Below are positions 8,909 to 18,674 of a DNA stretch of 64,000 bases, one piece after another; the first letter of the stretch is position 1, and every line of letters starts with the position of its first letter. Location of the stretch: NCBI GenBank assembly GCA_963810915.1, contig CAWEPH010000002.1, positions 186,001 through 250,000 of the forward strand, read 5' to 3'. Both the position numbers and the translations under genes were made by a program. The notes below the pieces were generated by a model. The model saw only the letters and a program-made list of their open reading frames with translations. It made no database searches and was not told the DNA's origin. Origin of the DNA: JAOUEA01 sp963810915. Lineage in GTDB: Bacteria > Actinomycetota > UBA4738 > HRBIN12.

Positions 8909-11900
8909 CTAGCTCAGCAGCGAGCGGATCTGACGCAGCGCAACGGTAAGCTGCGCTAGATCGGTGACCCCTTCGACGGCCATGCCTCGCATGAAGCGCT
9001 CCAGCCGCTCGAACGATTCCCCCCGCTCCTCGAGGAACGCGTCCACGGCCTCGTCGATCGGACGACCGCCCGAGCCCTCGATGCACGCGCTCCACCATCT
9101 GGCGGCGCAGGTTGAACAGATCGTCCTCCATGGACTGCTGCGCCCACCGTTGCCACCGGGTGCCGGCGGGGAGCTGCTCGAGGCGCTGCTCGAGCCAGTC
9201 GATCTGGAGCCGCTCACCCAGCAGGAAGAACCCCCGAGCCACCTCGAGCACCGAGCGCCCGGTGGAGTGGGCCACGGAGATGATGTCGGGCCCGTGGACG
9301 AGCTCGCCCTGGAAGGCGTGGCGGCGGGCGAGGTCGGGCGGAACGCCCTCGGCCACCAACCGTCGAGCGGTGTGCTCGTGCTCTTCACGCCAGGTGTCGG
9401 GACCGATCTGATCGATCACGCCGGAAAGCTCGGCGAAGGACTCGCGCGCCTCGCCCACGGCGTGGGCGAGGTGTTGACCCGACGCGCGCACGAGGTACCA
9501 GCGTGAGGTGGTCTCCACCAACCAGTCGACGCCGCTCATCAGCTGGTTCTGGATACCCGGGTCGATCACGCCGTCGAGGGCCTCGACGGCGGCCCACCGA
9601 TCGACGGCGCCGGTGACGTCGCGCGCGATCCGGAAGGCCCGCACGACCTGGGAGGGACGCGCCCCCGTCTCCGTCACCATCCGCGACACGAACGTGATGC
9701 CCTGCGAGTTCACGACGTCGTTCGCCGCGATCGTGGCGATGAGCTCGCGGCGCAACGGGTGTTCGCCGATCAGGTGCCCGAAGCGCTCGACCACCAACGC
9801 GGGGAAGTAGCGCTCGAGATCCACGACGAGGTACGGCGAGTCCGGCAGCTCCGAATCCAGCAACGCGGCGGCGATCGAGCGCTTCGCGTAGGCGAGCAGC
9901 ACGGCCAGCTCGGGACGCACGAGCCCCTCGCCGTCCACGCGACGCTGGTGCATCGCCTCCGTGCCGGGCAGGAACTCGACGTCGCGCTCGAGCTCGCCTT
10001 CGGCCTCGAGCTGAACCATCAGATCCTCGTAGTTCTCGATGCGCTGCGCGGAGATCAGCATCTCCTGCGAGATGATCTGCGCCTGCAGGTAGTTGTCGTA
10101 GAGGACGTGCGCGACGACGTCGTCGACGCACGACTCCAGGAGCTCGTTGCGCTGCTCCAGCGTGAGCTCGCCCCGCTGGATCGCGAGACCGAGGAGGATC
10201 TTCAGGTTGACCTCGTGGTCCGAGGTGTCGACGCCCGCCGAGTTGTCGATGAAGTCGGTGTTGATCCGGCCACCGGCGAGCGCGTACTCGATGCGGCCGA
10301 GCTGCGTGCAACCCGAGGTTGCCGCCCTCGCCGATCACCCGAGCGCGGACCTGCGATCCCGTGACTCTGGATCGCGTCGTTCGCGCGGTCTCCCACCTCG
10401 GCGTTCGACTCCGTGCTCGCCTTCACGTAGGTGCCGATCCCGCCGTTCCACAGGAGGTCCACGGGCGCCTGGAGGATGAACCGCATCAGCTCGGCAGGCG
10501 TCATGTCGTCGTGAACGTCGTCGGGGATGCCGAGCGCGGCACGAACCTGGGGCGAGATCACGACCTCCTTCGAGCGTCGGTCGAAGACGTCGGATCCGAG
10601 GGACATGGCGCTGCGGTCGTAGTCGTTCCACGAGGACCCCGGCGTGGCGAAGAGCCGTTGGCGCTCCGCGAAGGAGACGGCCGGGTCGGGGTCGGGATCG
10701 ACGAAGATGTGCCGATGGTCGAACGCAGCGAGCAGCCTGATGTGGGGTGAGAGCAGCATCCCGTTGCCGAAGACGTCCCCGGACATGTCGCCGACGCCCA
10801 CGACGGAGAACGGCTCGTTCATCACATCGACACCCAACTCCCGGAAGTGACGCTTCACCGACTCCCAGGCGCCCCGCGCGGTGATCCCCAGCGCCTTGTG
10901 GTCGTAGCCCTGGGAACCGCCGCTCGCGAAGGCGTCGCCCAGCCAGTACCCGTATGACTCGCTGATGTCGTTCGCGATGTCGGAGAACGTGGCCGTGCCC
11001 TTGTCCGCCGCCACCACGAGGTAGGGATCCGGCCCGTCGAGGACGCGAACCGCCTTGGGGTGCACGACCTCGCCCTTCACGAGGTTGTCGGTGATGTCGA
11101 GCATGCCGTGCATCAGCGTCGTGTACTGCTTCACGACCTCGGCCTTCAGATCCTCCGGCGCCGCGGGGCCGCGCTTCAGGACGAATCCCCCCTTGGAGCC
11201 GTCGGGCACGATGACGGCGTTCTTCACCTTCTGCGCCTTCATCAGGCCGAGGATCTCCGTGCGGTAGTCCTCCCGCCGGTCGGACCAGCGGATGCCGCCG
11301 CGGGCCACCATCCCGCCCCGCAGGTGGATGCCCTCCATCTCCGGGGAATAGACGAAGATCTCGTAGAGGGGATAGGGCTTCGGCATGTCCGGGACCTGGG
11401 CCGAGCGCAGCTTGATCGAGAAGTGCCGGCGGCCCAGGTAGGCGTTCGTGCGCACGGTGGCCAGGATCGTCCCGAGCATGCCGCGCAGGATGCGGTCCTG
11501 GTCGAGCGAGGCGACGGACTGCAGGTCGTGCACGATCTGCGCTCTCATCTCCGCCAGATCGTCGTCGTTCGCCGTGCTGGCCGGATCGAACTTCGCCTCG
11601 AACAGATGGACGAGCCGCGCCGCGATGTGCGGGTTCTCCGCGAAGGCGTCGTTCTGGTACTCCTCCGTGAACTGCGCCGACACGCGCTGGCGGTACTTGC
11701 GGAAGGCCCGGGCCCCCGCGACCTGACGCCAGTCCAGGCCCGCGAAGATCACGAGTCGGTTCGAGCGAGTCGGACTCCGCCTCGCCGCGCCAGACCGCAG
11801 AGATCGTCTCCGCCACACGCTCGGCGGCCGTCTCGAGCTCGAGCACCGCACCGCGCGCGTCCAGCACGCCGAAGTCGTGGATGTAGATCTTGCCCTCGCC

Positions 11901-13717
11901 CTGGAGCGCCGTGGGGATCTCCTCCACGGCGCGCAGGCCGAGGGCCTCGAGGATGGGCATGAACGCGGAGAGGTCGACCTTGCCGCCCGTCTTGTAGAGC
12001 TTCACGCGGGTGAGCCGCTCGCCGCTGGATTCGTTCCCGAGCCCCACCAGGAATCCCTCCGGACTCGCCTCGAGCTCCTCGAGCGTCAGCACGTCGTCGG
12101 CGATCAGCGTCCACTCGGAGCTGGCCTTGTAGTAGGTGGGGAAGCGGGGGCCCCACTTCGCGGCGAGCCGCGAGCCGCGCTCCTCGCCCACCCGGGCAAC
12201 CAAGCGCGTCACGCAGGTCGTCGTCCCACGACCGGGCGAGCCGTTCGACCTCCTCTTCGAGCTCCTCGTACGGAACCTCGGGGATCTGGACCCCGGGCTC
12301 CACGTGCACGGTGAAGAAGATGCGCGCGCTCTCGGTCTCGCCGAGCGAGAGGTGGTAGTCGACGGTGGTGCCGTTGAACCGCTCGACGAAGAGCTGCTGG
12401 AGCCGCTTGCGCAGCGTGGCGTTGAACCGGTCGCGCGGCAGCGCCACGACCACGCTCACGCTGCGGCCGTAGAGATCACGACGCACGAGGACGCGGATCC
12501 CCCCGTGCTTCTCCAGCTGGAGCAACCCGACGACCAGCCGACGCAGTTCCGCGGTGGACGCCTGGAAGAGCTCGTCCTTCGGGAACGACTCGAAGAGCTC
12601 GATGGCCTCCTTGTAGTCGTGCGAGCCCGGGATCAGGTCCTCGGCCTCCAGGATCTGCTCGAGCTTGTGGTGCAGGAGCGGCGTCTTGGTGGCCTGCTCC
12701 ATGTACGCCTTCGACGTGAACAGTCCGATGAGGCGCGACTCGCCGACGATCTCCCCCTCGGCGTTCACCTTGCGCACCCCGATGTAGTCCATCCGTGCGC
12801 GGCGATGCACGGTCGAGTACGCGTTGGTCTTGCTGAACACCAGGAGGTCGCCGTCCTCGATGCGCCGACGGAGGGCCGGATCCAGCGACTCGAGCGACGT
12901 GCTCTCCGCGAACGTCGAGCGGCCGACGTCGGACAGGATGCCCAGGCCGCTGTTGGGAACCGTCCTGATCGAACGTCCCTTCACCTCGTCGTCGAGCAGC
13001 TCGTACTCGCGGTAGCCGAGCAGTACGAAGTTCAGCTGCAGGAGCCAGTCGAGGAAGTCGACCGTCTCCCCCACCTCCTGCGGGGAGTAGCGCACCGCGG
13101 CCACCCGCGCCATCTCGATCATGTGCTTCACGCGCTGCTGCATCGGCTCGAAGTCGCGCACGACCAGCCGCACGTCGCGCAGGATGCTCCGCACGCGCTT
13201 CTCGAGCTCGGCCGACTCCTCGTCGCTCAGCCTGCGATCGATCTCGAAGTGCATGACCGACTCGCGGTGGCTCGCATCGCGTCCCGACATCACGCGCTCG
13301 ATCCGACCCTGCTCGTCGCGCACGGTGCCCACGACCGGGTGGAGCACGCGGCGGAGCATCAGGTCGCGCGCGGCCAGTTCCTCGCGCACCGAGTCCACCA
13401 GGAAGGGCGAGTCGTCGGTGCTCGTCTCGATCACCGAGCCGGGGGCCTCGTACCCGTCGACGGCGGGATCGGGCACGAAGACGCGGACGGCCGTGGGCAG
13501 CAGGCCGCGGTCATCCGCGAACGCGAAGGTCGACAGCACCATGCCGCAGAGTGCGGTGACGTCGGTCTCGCCGGAACTCCTCCTCGGTCAGGCGCCGGGT
13601 GTACGCCTTCGCGAACGCCTCGATCGCGTCCCTGCGCTCGGCGGGGACGCGCTCGGCGATCAGTTCGAGCAGGTCATCGATCGCGCGGTGGTTCGCGGAG
13701 GTCTCGGTCGAGTCCAC
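8909..13717 (-). CDS. gdh: NAD-specific glutamate dehydrogenase, ~180 kDa type (several apparent frameshifts)
   Basis: Large tetrameric-type GDH (about 1,600 residues) deaminating glutamate to 2-oxoglutarate with NAD; this size class is typical of actinobacteria and many proteobacteria. Seen in order: N-terminal regulatory segments (DDSPFLVDSVREEL, NFVLLGYREYEL), the catalytic core (GGMVARGGIRWSDR, KNAVIVPDGSKGGFV, DPYLVVAADKGTATFSDIAN, GYDHKALGITARGAW, VVGVGDMSGDVFGNGML, LLWNGGIGTYVK), then EYALAGGRINTDFIDNSAGVD and a helical C-terminus. The frame breaks at about 13,575, 12,205, 11,760, 10,330 and 9,085, each time resuming at once in another frame. The GTG start follows GAGG. Apart from the breaks the gene looks functional. 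Confidence 0.9.
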
Positions 13718-13772
13718 GAAGCCTCATTCTGGCAGGTCGGCGACGCCCGTGCCCCCGCGCGAGAGCACCGGG

Positions 13773-14669
13773 TTACGGAGACGTCGCGATCAGCCGGGCG
13801 GCATGCTCGGCCCACGAGTCGCGCACGGCCGGGAGGAGGCCGATCACGTAGGCCCCCGCCGCGCAGCCGCGGCACCACGACGAGTCGCGGATCGCCGCGG
13901 CCGTCGTCGCGGAGGACGCACACGCTCGGAGGGCACCCAGGATGGCGCCGTACCCGTACGACTCGGCCCCGTTCTCGAGGGTGTCGCGGGCGGCTTCGAG
14001 TCCCTGGCTCAGCGAGACATAGTTACGGACCCCCGCCGAGTTGAAGATGCCCGCGCCAGGCATGTCGTGCGTCGTGGCGAGGGGGTTGTACAGCGCCGCG
14101 GTGGACTCCGCCGTCTCCCACGTCACCGTCAGCACGACGTTGTCGTCGCACCTCGGGGCGCCGATCGTGGCGAGGAACGCCCGCCCCCAGGCCTCGTAGG
14201 TTACGGGTCCTGCGGGAAGGTCGACGGAGCCGCCCCGAGCTGCAGCGGCGGCCTTCCGGCGCGCGTCCTGGAGCTGGAGCAGGTAGGCGGACCACACCTG
14301 CTGCTGCTCCTGCGCCTCGATCGCGCGGTGATCACGGAGCACCCGCTGGAGGGTGCGGTGGGCTCGCATGATCCGCTCCTCAGGCGTGAGAGGGAACCAC
14401 ACGACGTGGTTCGCCCAGCGCGGGGATAGGTCGCCCGGCACCCTGATCGCGTCCGAGGGCGAGAGCGCGCTCACGCGCTGCACCCGTGCGGCGGCACGGC
14501 CCACGCGGACCTGCCAGTGCATGAGGATGCGGTTCCAGCGGTCGATGCGGTGCTGGGCGTGCGCGATCTCGTCGTCGATCTTACGCACGGTTCCGGAGCG
14601 CCCTGCCTTCGCGGACGCGGGGCTGGCGGGTGCCGCGGCGACGAGCACCGCCGCGAGGCAGAGCATCAC
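13773..14669 (-). CDS. Secreted protein with lysozyme/transglycosylase-like C-terminal domain
   Basis: 298 residues from the GTG at 14669. The N-terminus is a signal-peptide core (MMLCLAAVLVAAAPASPASA) but lacks basic residues; in-frame upstream codons would add RRARF, so the true start may lie further upstream or behind a small indel. Residues ~25-140 are helical and possibly coiled coil. The C-terminal half contains VTWETAESTAALYNPLATT, AGIFNSAGVRNYVSLSQGLEAARDTL and YGYGAILGAL. The NPLATT...NSAGV...Y...GLEA pattern, with a Glu upstream, resembles lysozyme-like cell-wall domains common in actinobacterial and phage proteins. Peptidoglycan cleavage is an inference. It lies 55 nt upstream of the NAD-GDH start. 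Confidence 0.65.
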   Translation of the reverse strand: MMLCLAAVLVAAAPASPASAKAGRSGTVRKIDDEIAHAQHRIDRWNRILMHWQVRVGRAAARVQRVSALSPSDAIRVPGDLSPRWANHVVWFPLTPEERIMRAHRTLQRVLRDHRAIEAQEQQQVWSAYLLQLQDARRKAAAAARGGSVDLPAGPVTYEAWGRAFLATIGAPRCDDNVVLTVTWETAESTAALYNPLATTHDMPGAGIFNSAGVRNYVSLSQGLEAARDTLENGAESYGYGAILGALRACASSATTAAAIRDSSWCRGCAAGAYVIGLLPAVRDSWAEHAARLIATSP

Positions 14670-14731
14670 CGTGAAGCGCGCACGTCTGGATGAGGAGGAG
14701 GGTTCGCATAGGAGGTCGGGTTCAGGTTCAG

Positions 14732-16644
14732 TCAGCTATCGGACCGTCCGGGCCCTGAGCTTGAGCCGCTCACCGCGCGTGCGGCCTCGACCACCTCTGC
14801 CGCGAGGTCGTATCGGCCGAACTGAGGCATCACGTACGCGCCCGCGGCCCCGGCTGCGGGAAGCGCCCCGATCAGATCGCTCGCCATGGCCAGACCCTCG
14901 CGCCAGGCGTCCTCGCCGGCGGCGCGGAGCCGCGCGCGCACGGCATCCGGGATGGAGATCCCGGGCACCTCGTTGTGGAGGAACTCCGCGTGACGCGCGG
15001 TCACGAGAGGAAGCACGCCGGCGAGCACGGGCACCTCCAGCGGCACGCCCGCCTCGCGCTCGAAGGCCTCGCGGAGCCGAACGAGCGCCTCCGTCTCGTA
15101 GACCGGCTGCGTGAGCAGGAACGCCGCCCCCGCGTCGACCTTCCGCTTGAGCAGCCGCACCTCGTGCGCGAGGTCGGGCGCGTGCGGAGCCACCGCGGCG
15201 CCGGCGAAGAACGTCGTCGGCTCGCCGATCGGGGAACCGGCCCGGTCACGACCCGTCGTTGAAGTCGCGGGTGATCAGCGCGAGCAGACCGGTCGCCGTC
15301 ACGTCGACGTCGTTCAGCGCGTGCGGGTAGTCACCGATGCTCACGGGATCGCCCACGCAGACGAAGAGGTTGCGGATCCCCAGGGCGTGGGCACCCAGCA
15401 GGTCGCCCTGCAGGCGCAGGAGGTTCCGCCCCCGCGTCGGGAAGTGCAGCACGGTGTCGATGCCGACCTGCTCCTGCACGAGACGGCATGCGGCCCAGGC
15501 GCTCATCCGCATCTTGGCCATGGGCGAATCGGCGACGTCGATCGCGTCGGCGCCCGGCGTCGCGCAGCGTGGTGGCGGCGGCCACCAGCTCGGCGGCGCT
15601 GAACGATCGCGGCGGCTCCATCTCCACCGTCACGACGAAGGCGCCGGAGCCGAGCCGCCCCTGCAGCGCGGTGGGGGCCTCGGCGTCATGACCTCGGTCG
15701 GCGTCTTCGACGCACCACGACGCCGACGGGTTCGAGCGCGGCCGTGACCTCGAGCGCCGGGGAGGTGACGTCGGTCCACGGCCTCGACGACCGCCGCCGC
15801 GTGCGCGGGACCGGTGCCGCAACACCCGCCCACGATCGCCGCCCCCTCGCCGAGCAGCGCCTCCACCAGCTCCGCGACGTAGGCCGGCGTCGCCGGATAG
15901 ACGAACCGGCCGCCCACCTCGGAGGGCCCGCCGGCGTTCGGCCGCGCGACGAGCGGGAGACCCGCACTCACCGGACCGCATCGCACGCACGACGCGCAGC
16001 GCCTGGGCCGGACCTTCGCCGCAGTTCACCCCCAGATCGCGTCGACCCCCAGCTCGACGAGGCGACGCGCCACCTGGACCGGCGTGGACCCGAGCAGCGT
16101 GCGGTCGTCGCGGGTGAACGTGCGCGGAGGCGACCACCGCGAGCCGGGGGCGACGGCGCGGGCCGCCGGCGACCGCCTGCTCGATCTCGCGGAGATCCGA
16201 CTGCGTCTCGATCACGAAGAGGTCGACACCGGCCTCGGCCAGCGCGAGCGCCTGCTCGGCGGTAGGCCTCGAACGCCTCCTCGGGCCGTACGCGGCCGTA
16301 GGGCGCGAGGCGCACCCCCAGCGGACCCATCGAGCCGCCGACCACCTCGGCCCCCGCCTCGCGAGCTCGCGCGACGCCGGCGCGGTTCAGCACGTCGCAC
16401 GTTGCCGTCCTCGCCATGGGGCCGAGGCGATACCGGTTGGCACCGAAGGTGTTCGTGAGGATCAGCCGCGATCCCGCGGCCACGAACGCCCCGTGGACAT
16501 CGGTCACGCGATCGGGGTCGTCGCGGTTCATCGCCTCGAAGCACGCACCGACGGCGGCCCCACGCTCGATCAGGGACGTCCCCATCCCGCCGTCGGCCAC
16601 GAGCGGGCCCCGGCGAGGAGGTTGCGCAGACCCGACGCATCCAT
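14732..16644 (-). CDS. Bifunctional homocysteine S-methyltransferase / methylenetetrahydrofolate reductase (multiple apparent frameshifts)
   Basis: The N-terminal half is a zinc-dependent homocysteine methyltransferase: ADGGMGTSLIERG, TNTFGANRYRL, SMGPLG, then GVNCGEGP and GGCCGTGP, which together supply the three Zn-binding cysteines. The C-terminal half is MTHFR: VTVEMEPPRS, DTVLHFPTRGRN, GDPVSIGDYP, FLLTQPVYE, VPVLAGVLPL. This is the B. subtilis YitJ-type arrangement, producing 5-methyl-THF and methionine. Frame changes occur at about 16,600, 16,260, 16,020, 15,790, 15,690, 15,550 and 15,250. The ATG at 16644 has GGGAGG about 8 nt upstream. The density of breaks in a housekeeping enzyme points to sequence error. 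Confidence 0.85.
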
Positions 16645-16687
16645 GGCGTCCATCCTCCCAGGCGATGCAGCGGGCGCCGAACGCCGG

Positions 16688-16693
16688 TAGCAT
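16688..16693 (+). promoter_or_regulatory. Candidate -10 box (TAGCAT)
   Basis: TAGCAT ends 6 nt before the ATG at 16700 and there is no ribosome-binding site, so the transcript would be leaderless. Confidence 0.5.
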
Positions 16694-16699
16694 CCCCGC

Positions 16700-17517
16700 A
16701 TGCAGCGACCCCCCCGGCGCCTCGCTGCGCTCTGCGTGAGCGCGCTCATGCTGATCCTCGCGTCCTGCACGAGCGGAGGCGACACCACCCGCACCCCGGA
16801 CGAAGGCGCCCGACCGACCGGCGCGATCGCCGCCCTCGATGTGTCGCAGCCGCGCGTCTGGGACGCCTCCGCTGCCGCCTGGGCGATCACCCTCACGTGG
16901 CAGCCTCCCTCCGACGTCTCCATCGACCATTACGAGGTCACGCCGTGACGACGCGCCCCTCGCCGACGACTTGCGCGAACCCACCTACCGCGACACGCAC
17001 GTGGAGCCCGGGGCCACCTACACCTACGCCGTGGTCGGCGTGAGCGCCGACGACGTGCCGACCCGGTCCGCCGCCGCCACCGTCAAGGCCCACACCCCCG
17101 CGCTACGCGACGCCCGCCTCGAGGGATCCTTCCTCGTGGAGATGAAGGTCGCGTCCTCGATCGGTCTCACGGCCGAGCCGCGCGGCGGATCGCTGATGTT
17201 CGTCTTCGACCCGCGGTGCGGGACGGGCGCCTGCAGCACGAAGTGGCGGGTGCGATCCAACGACCCGTCGGCCCTCCTCGCCCGTCACGGTGGCCGCTAC
17301 CGCGGCAAGGCCCACGGCTCCCTGCTGCTGCGCGGATGCACGGGCGGCAGCATCAACGAGACGATCGACGTTCGGACCCGGATCGCTGGGCGCCGGTCCC
17401 GTGCGGGGTGACTGGCGCGCGACCACCATCCGCGGCTCCCTGCATGAATCCGGCAAGGCGCCCGGGTGCACCGCCGCGTCCATCACCTGGACCTTCGAGG
17501 GCGTGATCCAGACGTGA
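16700..17517 (+). CDS. Lipoprotein with FnIII-like segment and four-cysteine beta domain (two apparent frameshifts)
   Basis: The signal peptide ends in a lipobox (LILASC). After it, WAITLTWQPPSDVSIDHYEV and YTYAVVGVSADDVPTRSA read as a fibronectin type III fold. The C-terminal ~130 residues (LEGSFLVEMKVASS to WTFEGVIQT) are beta-rich with cysteines in CGTGAC, RGCTGG and PGCTA. The same pattern recurs in the next gene, so the two look like a duplicated exported domain. The frame changes near 16,945 and 17,385. Its TGA overlaps the GTG of the next gene (GTGA), implying translational coupling. Function is unknown. Confidence 0.7.
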
Positions 17518-18128
17518 CCGATGCCGCCGGCGGGTCCCCACCCGGCGGCACGAGCCGCGGTACCTGGCCCGTGGTCGGACTCGCGCTGGTCGTGGTGGGG
17601 CTGCTGGCCGGGGGAGCGATCGGGCTCGCCTCCGACGGAGCGTCCACCTCGCCTGCGGGGCCGGTCTCTCCCACGTCTGTATCCCCCAGCGCCGTCCCGA
17701 CGATCGGCGATGCACAGCTCATGGGCAACTATGACGTGCGGCTCGTCGTGCGCACCTCCCACAACCTCGCCACGCTCGCGGGGATGGACGCGCCCGTGCC
17801 GGGTATGCGCGGTGCCGATCGATGGTCGTTCTACGCGATGTGCGTCGCTACGGCGTTCCCCTGCCGGGCGAGTTGGGAGGGACATCGTCCGCCGCTCAGC
17901 CCGGCCGACGGCGTTTGGACCGGGATGGTGAGCGGCCCACCCGCCGCGTGCACGCGCGGCCGCCACGTGGCGGCGCCGATCGGGTTCCGTCTGATCGTCC
18001 TCGCCGGCGTGACGACCCCCGAGGGCTGGACGGTCCGGAGCTTCACCGGCACCTGGACGATCGCATTCCGGTGCCCGGGATTCCCGCCTTCCAAGGGGAC
18101 GGTCGAGATCACCGGCCATCTCCGCTGA
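17514..18128 (+). CDS. Membrane-anchored exported protein, relative of the preceding lipoprotein
   Basis: 204 residues, intact. The GTG start overlaps the previous stop. One transmembrane helix (WPVVGLALVVVGLLAGGAIG) is followed by a Ser/Pro/Thr linker and a beta-rich domain of about 145 residues. Cysteines occur in MCVATAFPC, AACTRG and FRCPGF. Spacing and flanking residues (LxGxYxVxLVV..., FTGTWTIAF) align by eye with the C-terminal domain of the upstream lipoprotein, as expected for paralogues held by two disulfides. I do not recognise the family; a lipocalin-like barrel is one possibility. It should face the cell exterior. Confidence 0.65.
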   Translation: MTDAAGGSPPGGTSRGTWPVVGLALVVVGLLAGGAIGLASDGASTSPAGPVSPTSVSPSAVPTIGDAQLMGNYDVRLVVRTSHNLATLAGMDAPVPGMRGADRWSFYAMCVATAFPCRASWEGHRPPLSPADGVWTGMVSGPPAACTRGRHVAAPIGFRLIVLAGVTTPEGWTVRSFTGTWTIAFRCPGFPPSKGTVEITGHLR

Positions 18129-18139
18129 GCGTGGCCCCC

Positions 18140-18542
18140 TTACCCGGGATGGATCTCGTGGGAGTGGCTGAGCTCCACCACGTCGCGGAGGGTCGCCGCC
18201 ACGGCGCAGTACTTCGACTCCGCGAGCTCGATCGCGCGCGCCGCCTTGCGGTCGTCGATCTCGCCGTCGAACACGAAGTGCATGTGGATCTTCTTGAAGG
18301 TCCAGGGCGCCTCGGGCTCCTGTTCCGTGATGGTCCGCACCTCGAGGCCGCGCAGGTCCTGACGTTGCTTGCGCAGGATCACCACGACGTCGTAGGCGGT
18401 GCATGCCGAGAGGGAGAGCGGCAGGAGGTCCGAGGGTTTGGCGCCCTCACCTCCCTGTTCGCCCGTTCGCACCGGCGCACCCCAGGTCGCGAGACCCTCG
18501 AACTCGACCCTCCCCGGTCCAGACCAGTCGCTGTTCGCCCAT
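18140..18542 (-). CDS. OsmC/Ohr-family protein (one apparent frameshift)
   Basis: The product is about 134 residues. It contains EGAKPSDLLPLSLSACTAYDVV with the first conserved Cys, and AESKYCAVAATL with the second, the redox pair OsmC/Ohr proteins use to reduce organic peroxides. The start is taken as ATG 18542 (MGEQRLVWTGEGR), preceded by GGGAGGAG about 9 nt upstream and a TAGACT box at 18591-18596. From there one base must be skipped at about 18,500-18,515 to join the conserved frame (VEFEGLATWGAP). Expected location is the cytoplasm. It is convergent with the preceding exported-protein gene. Confidence 0.8.
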
Positions 18543-18590
18543 CCGTGATGGCTCCTCCCAGCGGGGATGCGTCTCCAGTCCCGCGGTGGG

Positions 18591-18596
18591 AGTCTA
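18591..18596 (-). promoter_or_regulatory. Candidate -10 box (TAGACT) for the osmC-like gene
   Basis: TAGACT on the minus strand lies 48 nt upstream of the chosen ATG. Here a real 5' leader with a Shine-Dalgarno sequence separates promoter and start. Confidence 0.45.
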
Positions 18597-18674
18597 GATG
18601 TGCCTTCCCCGGCCGATGATGAGAACTGGGATAGGCTCGATCGTGCTGCAGGACGAACGGGGGACAGTGGACGC

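Noticed and set aside
12136..13851. 571-codon plus-strand frame
   Set aside because: It is antisense to the NAD-GDH gene and shows no motif; the minus-strand GDH sequence is strongly conserved.
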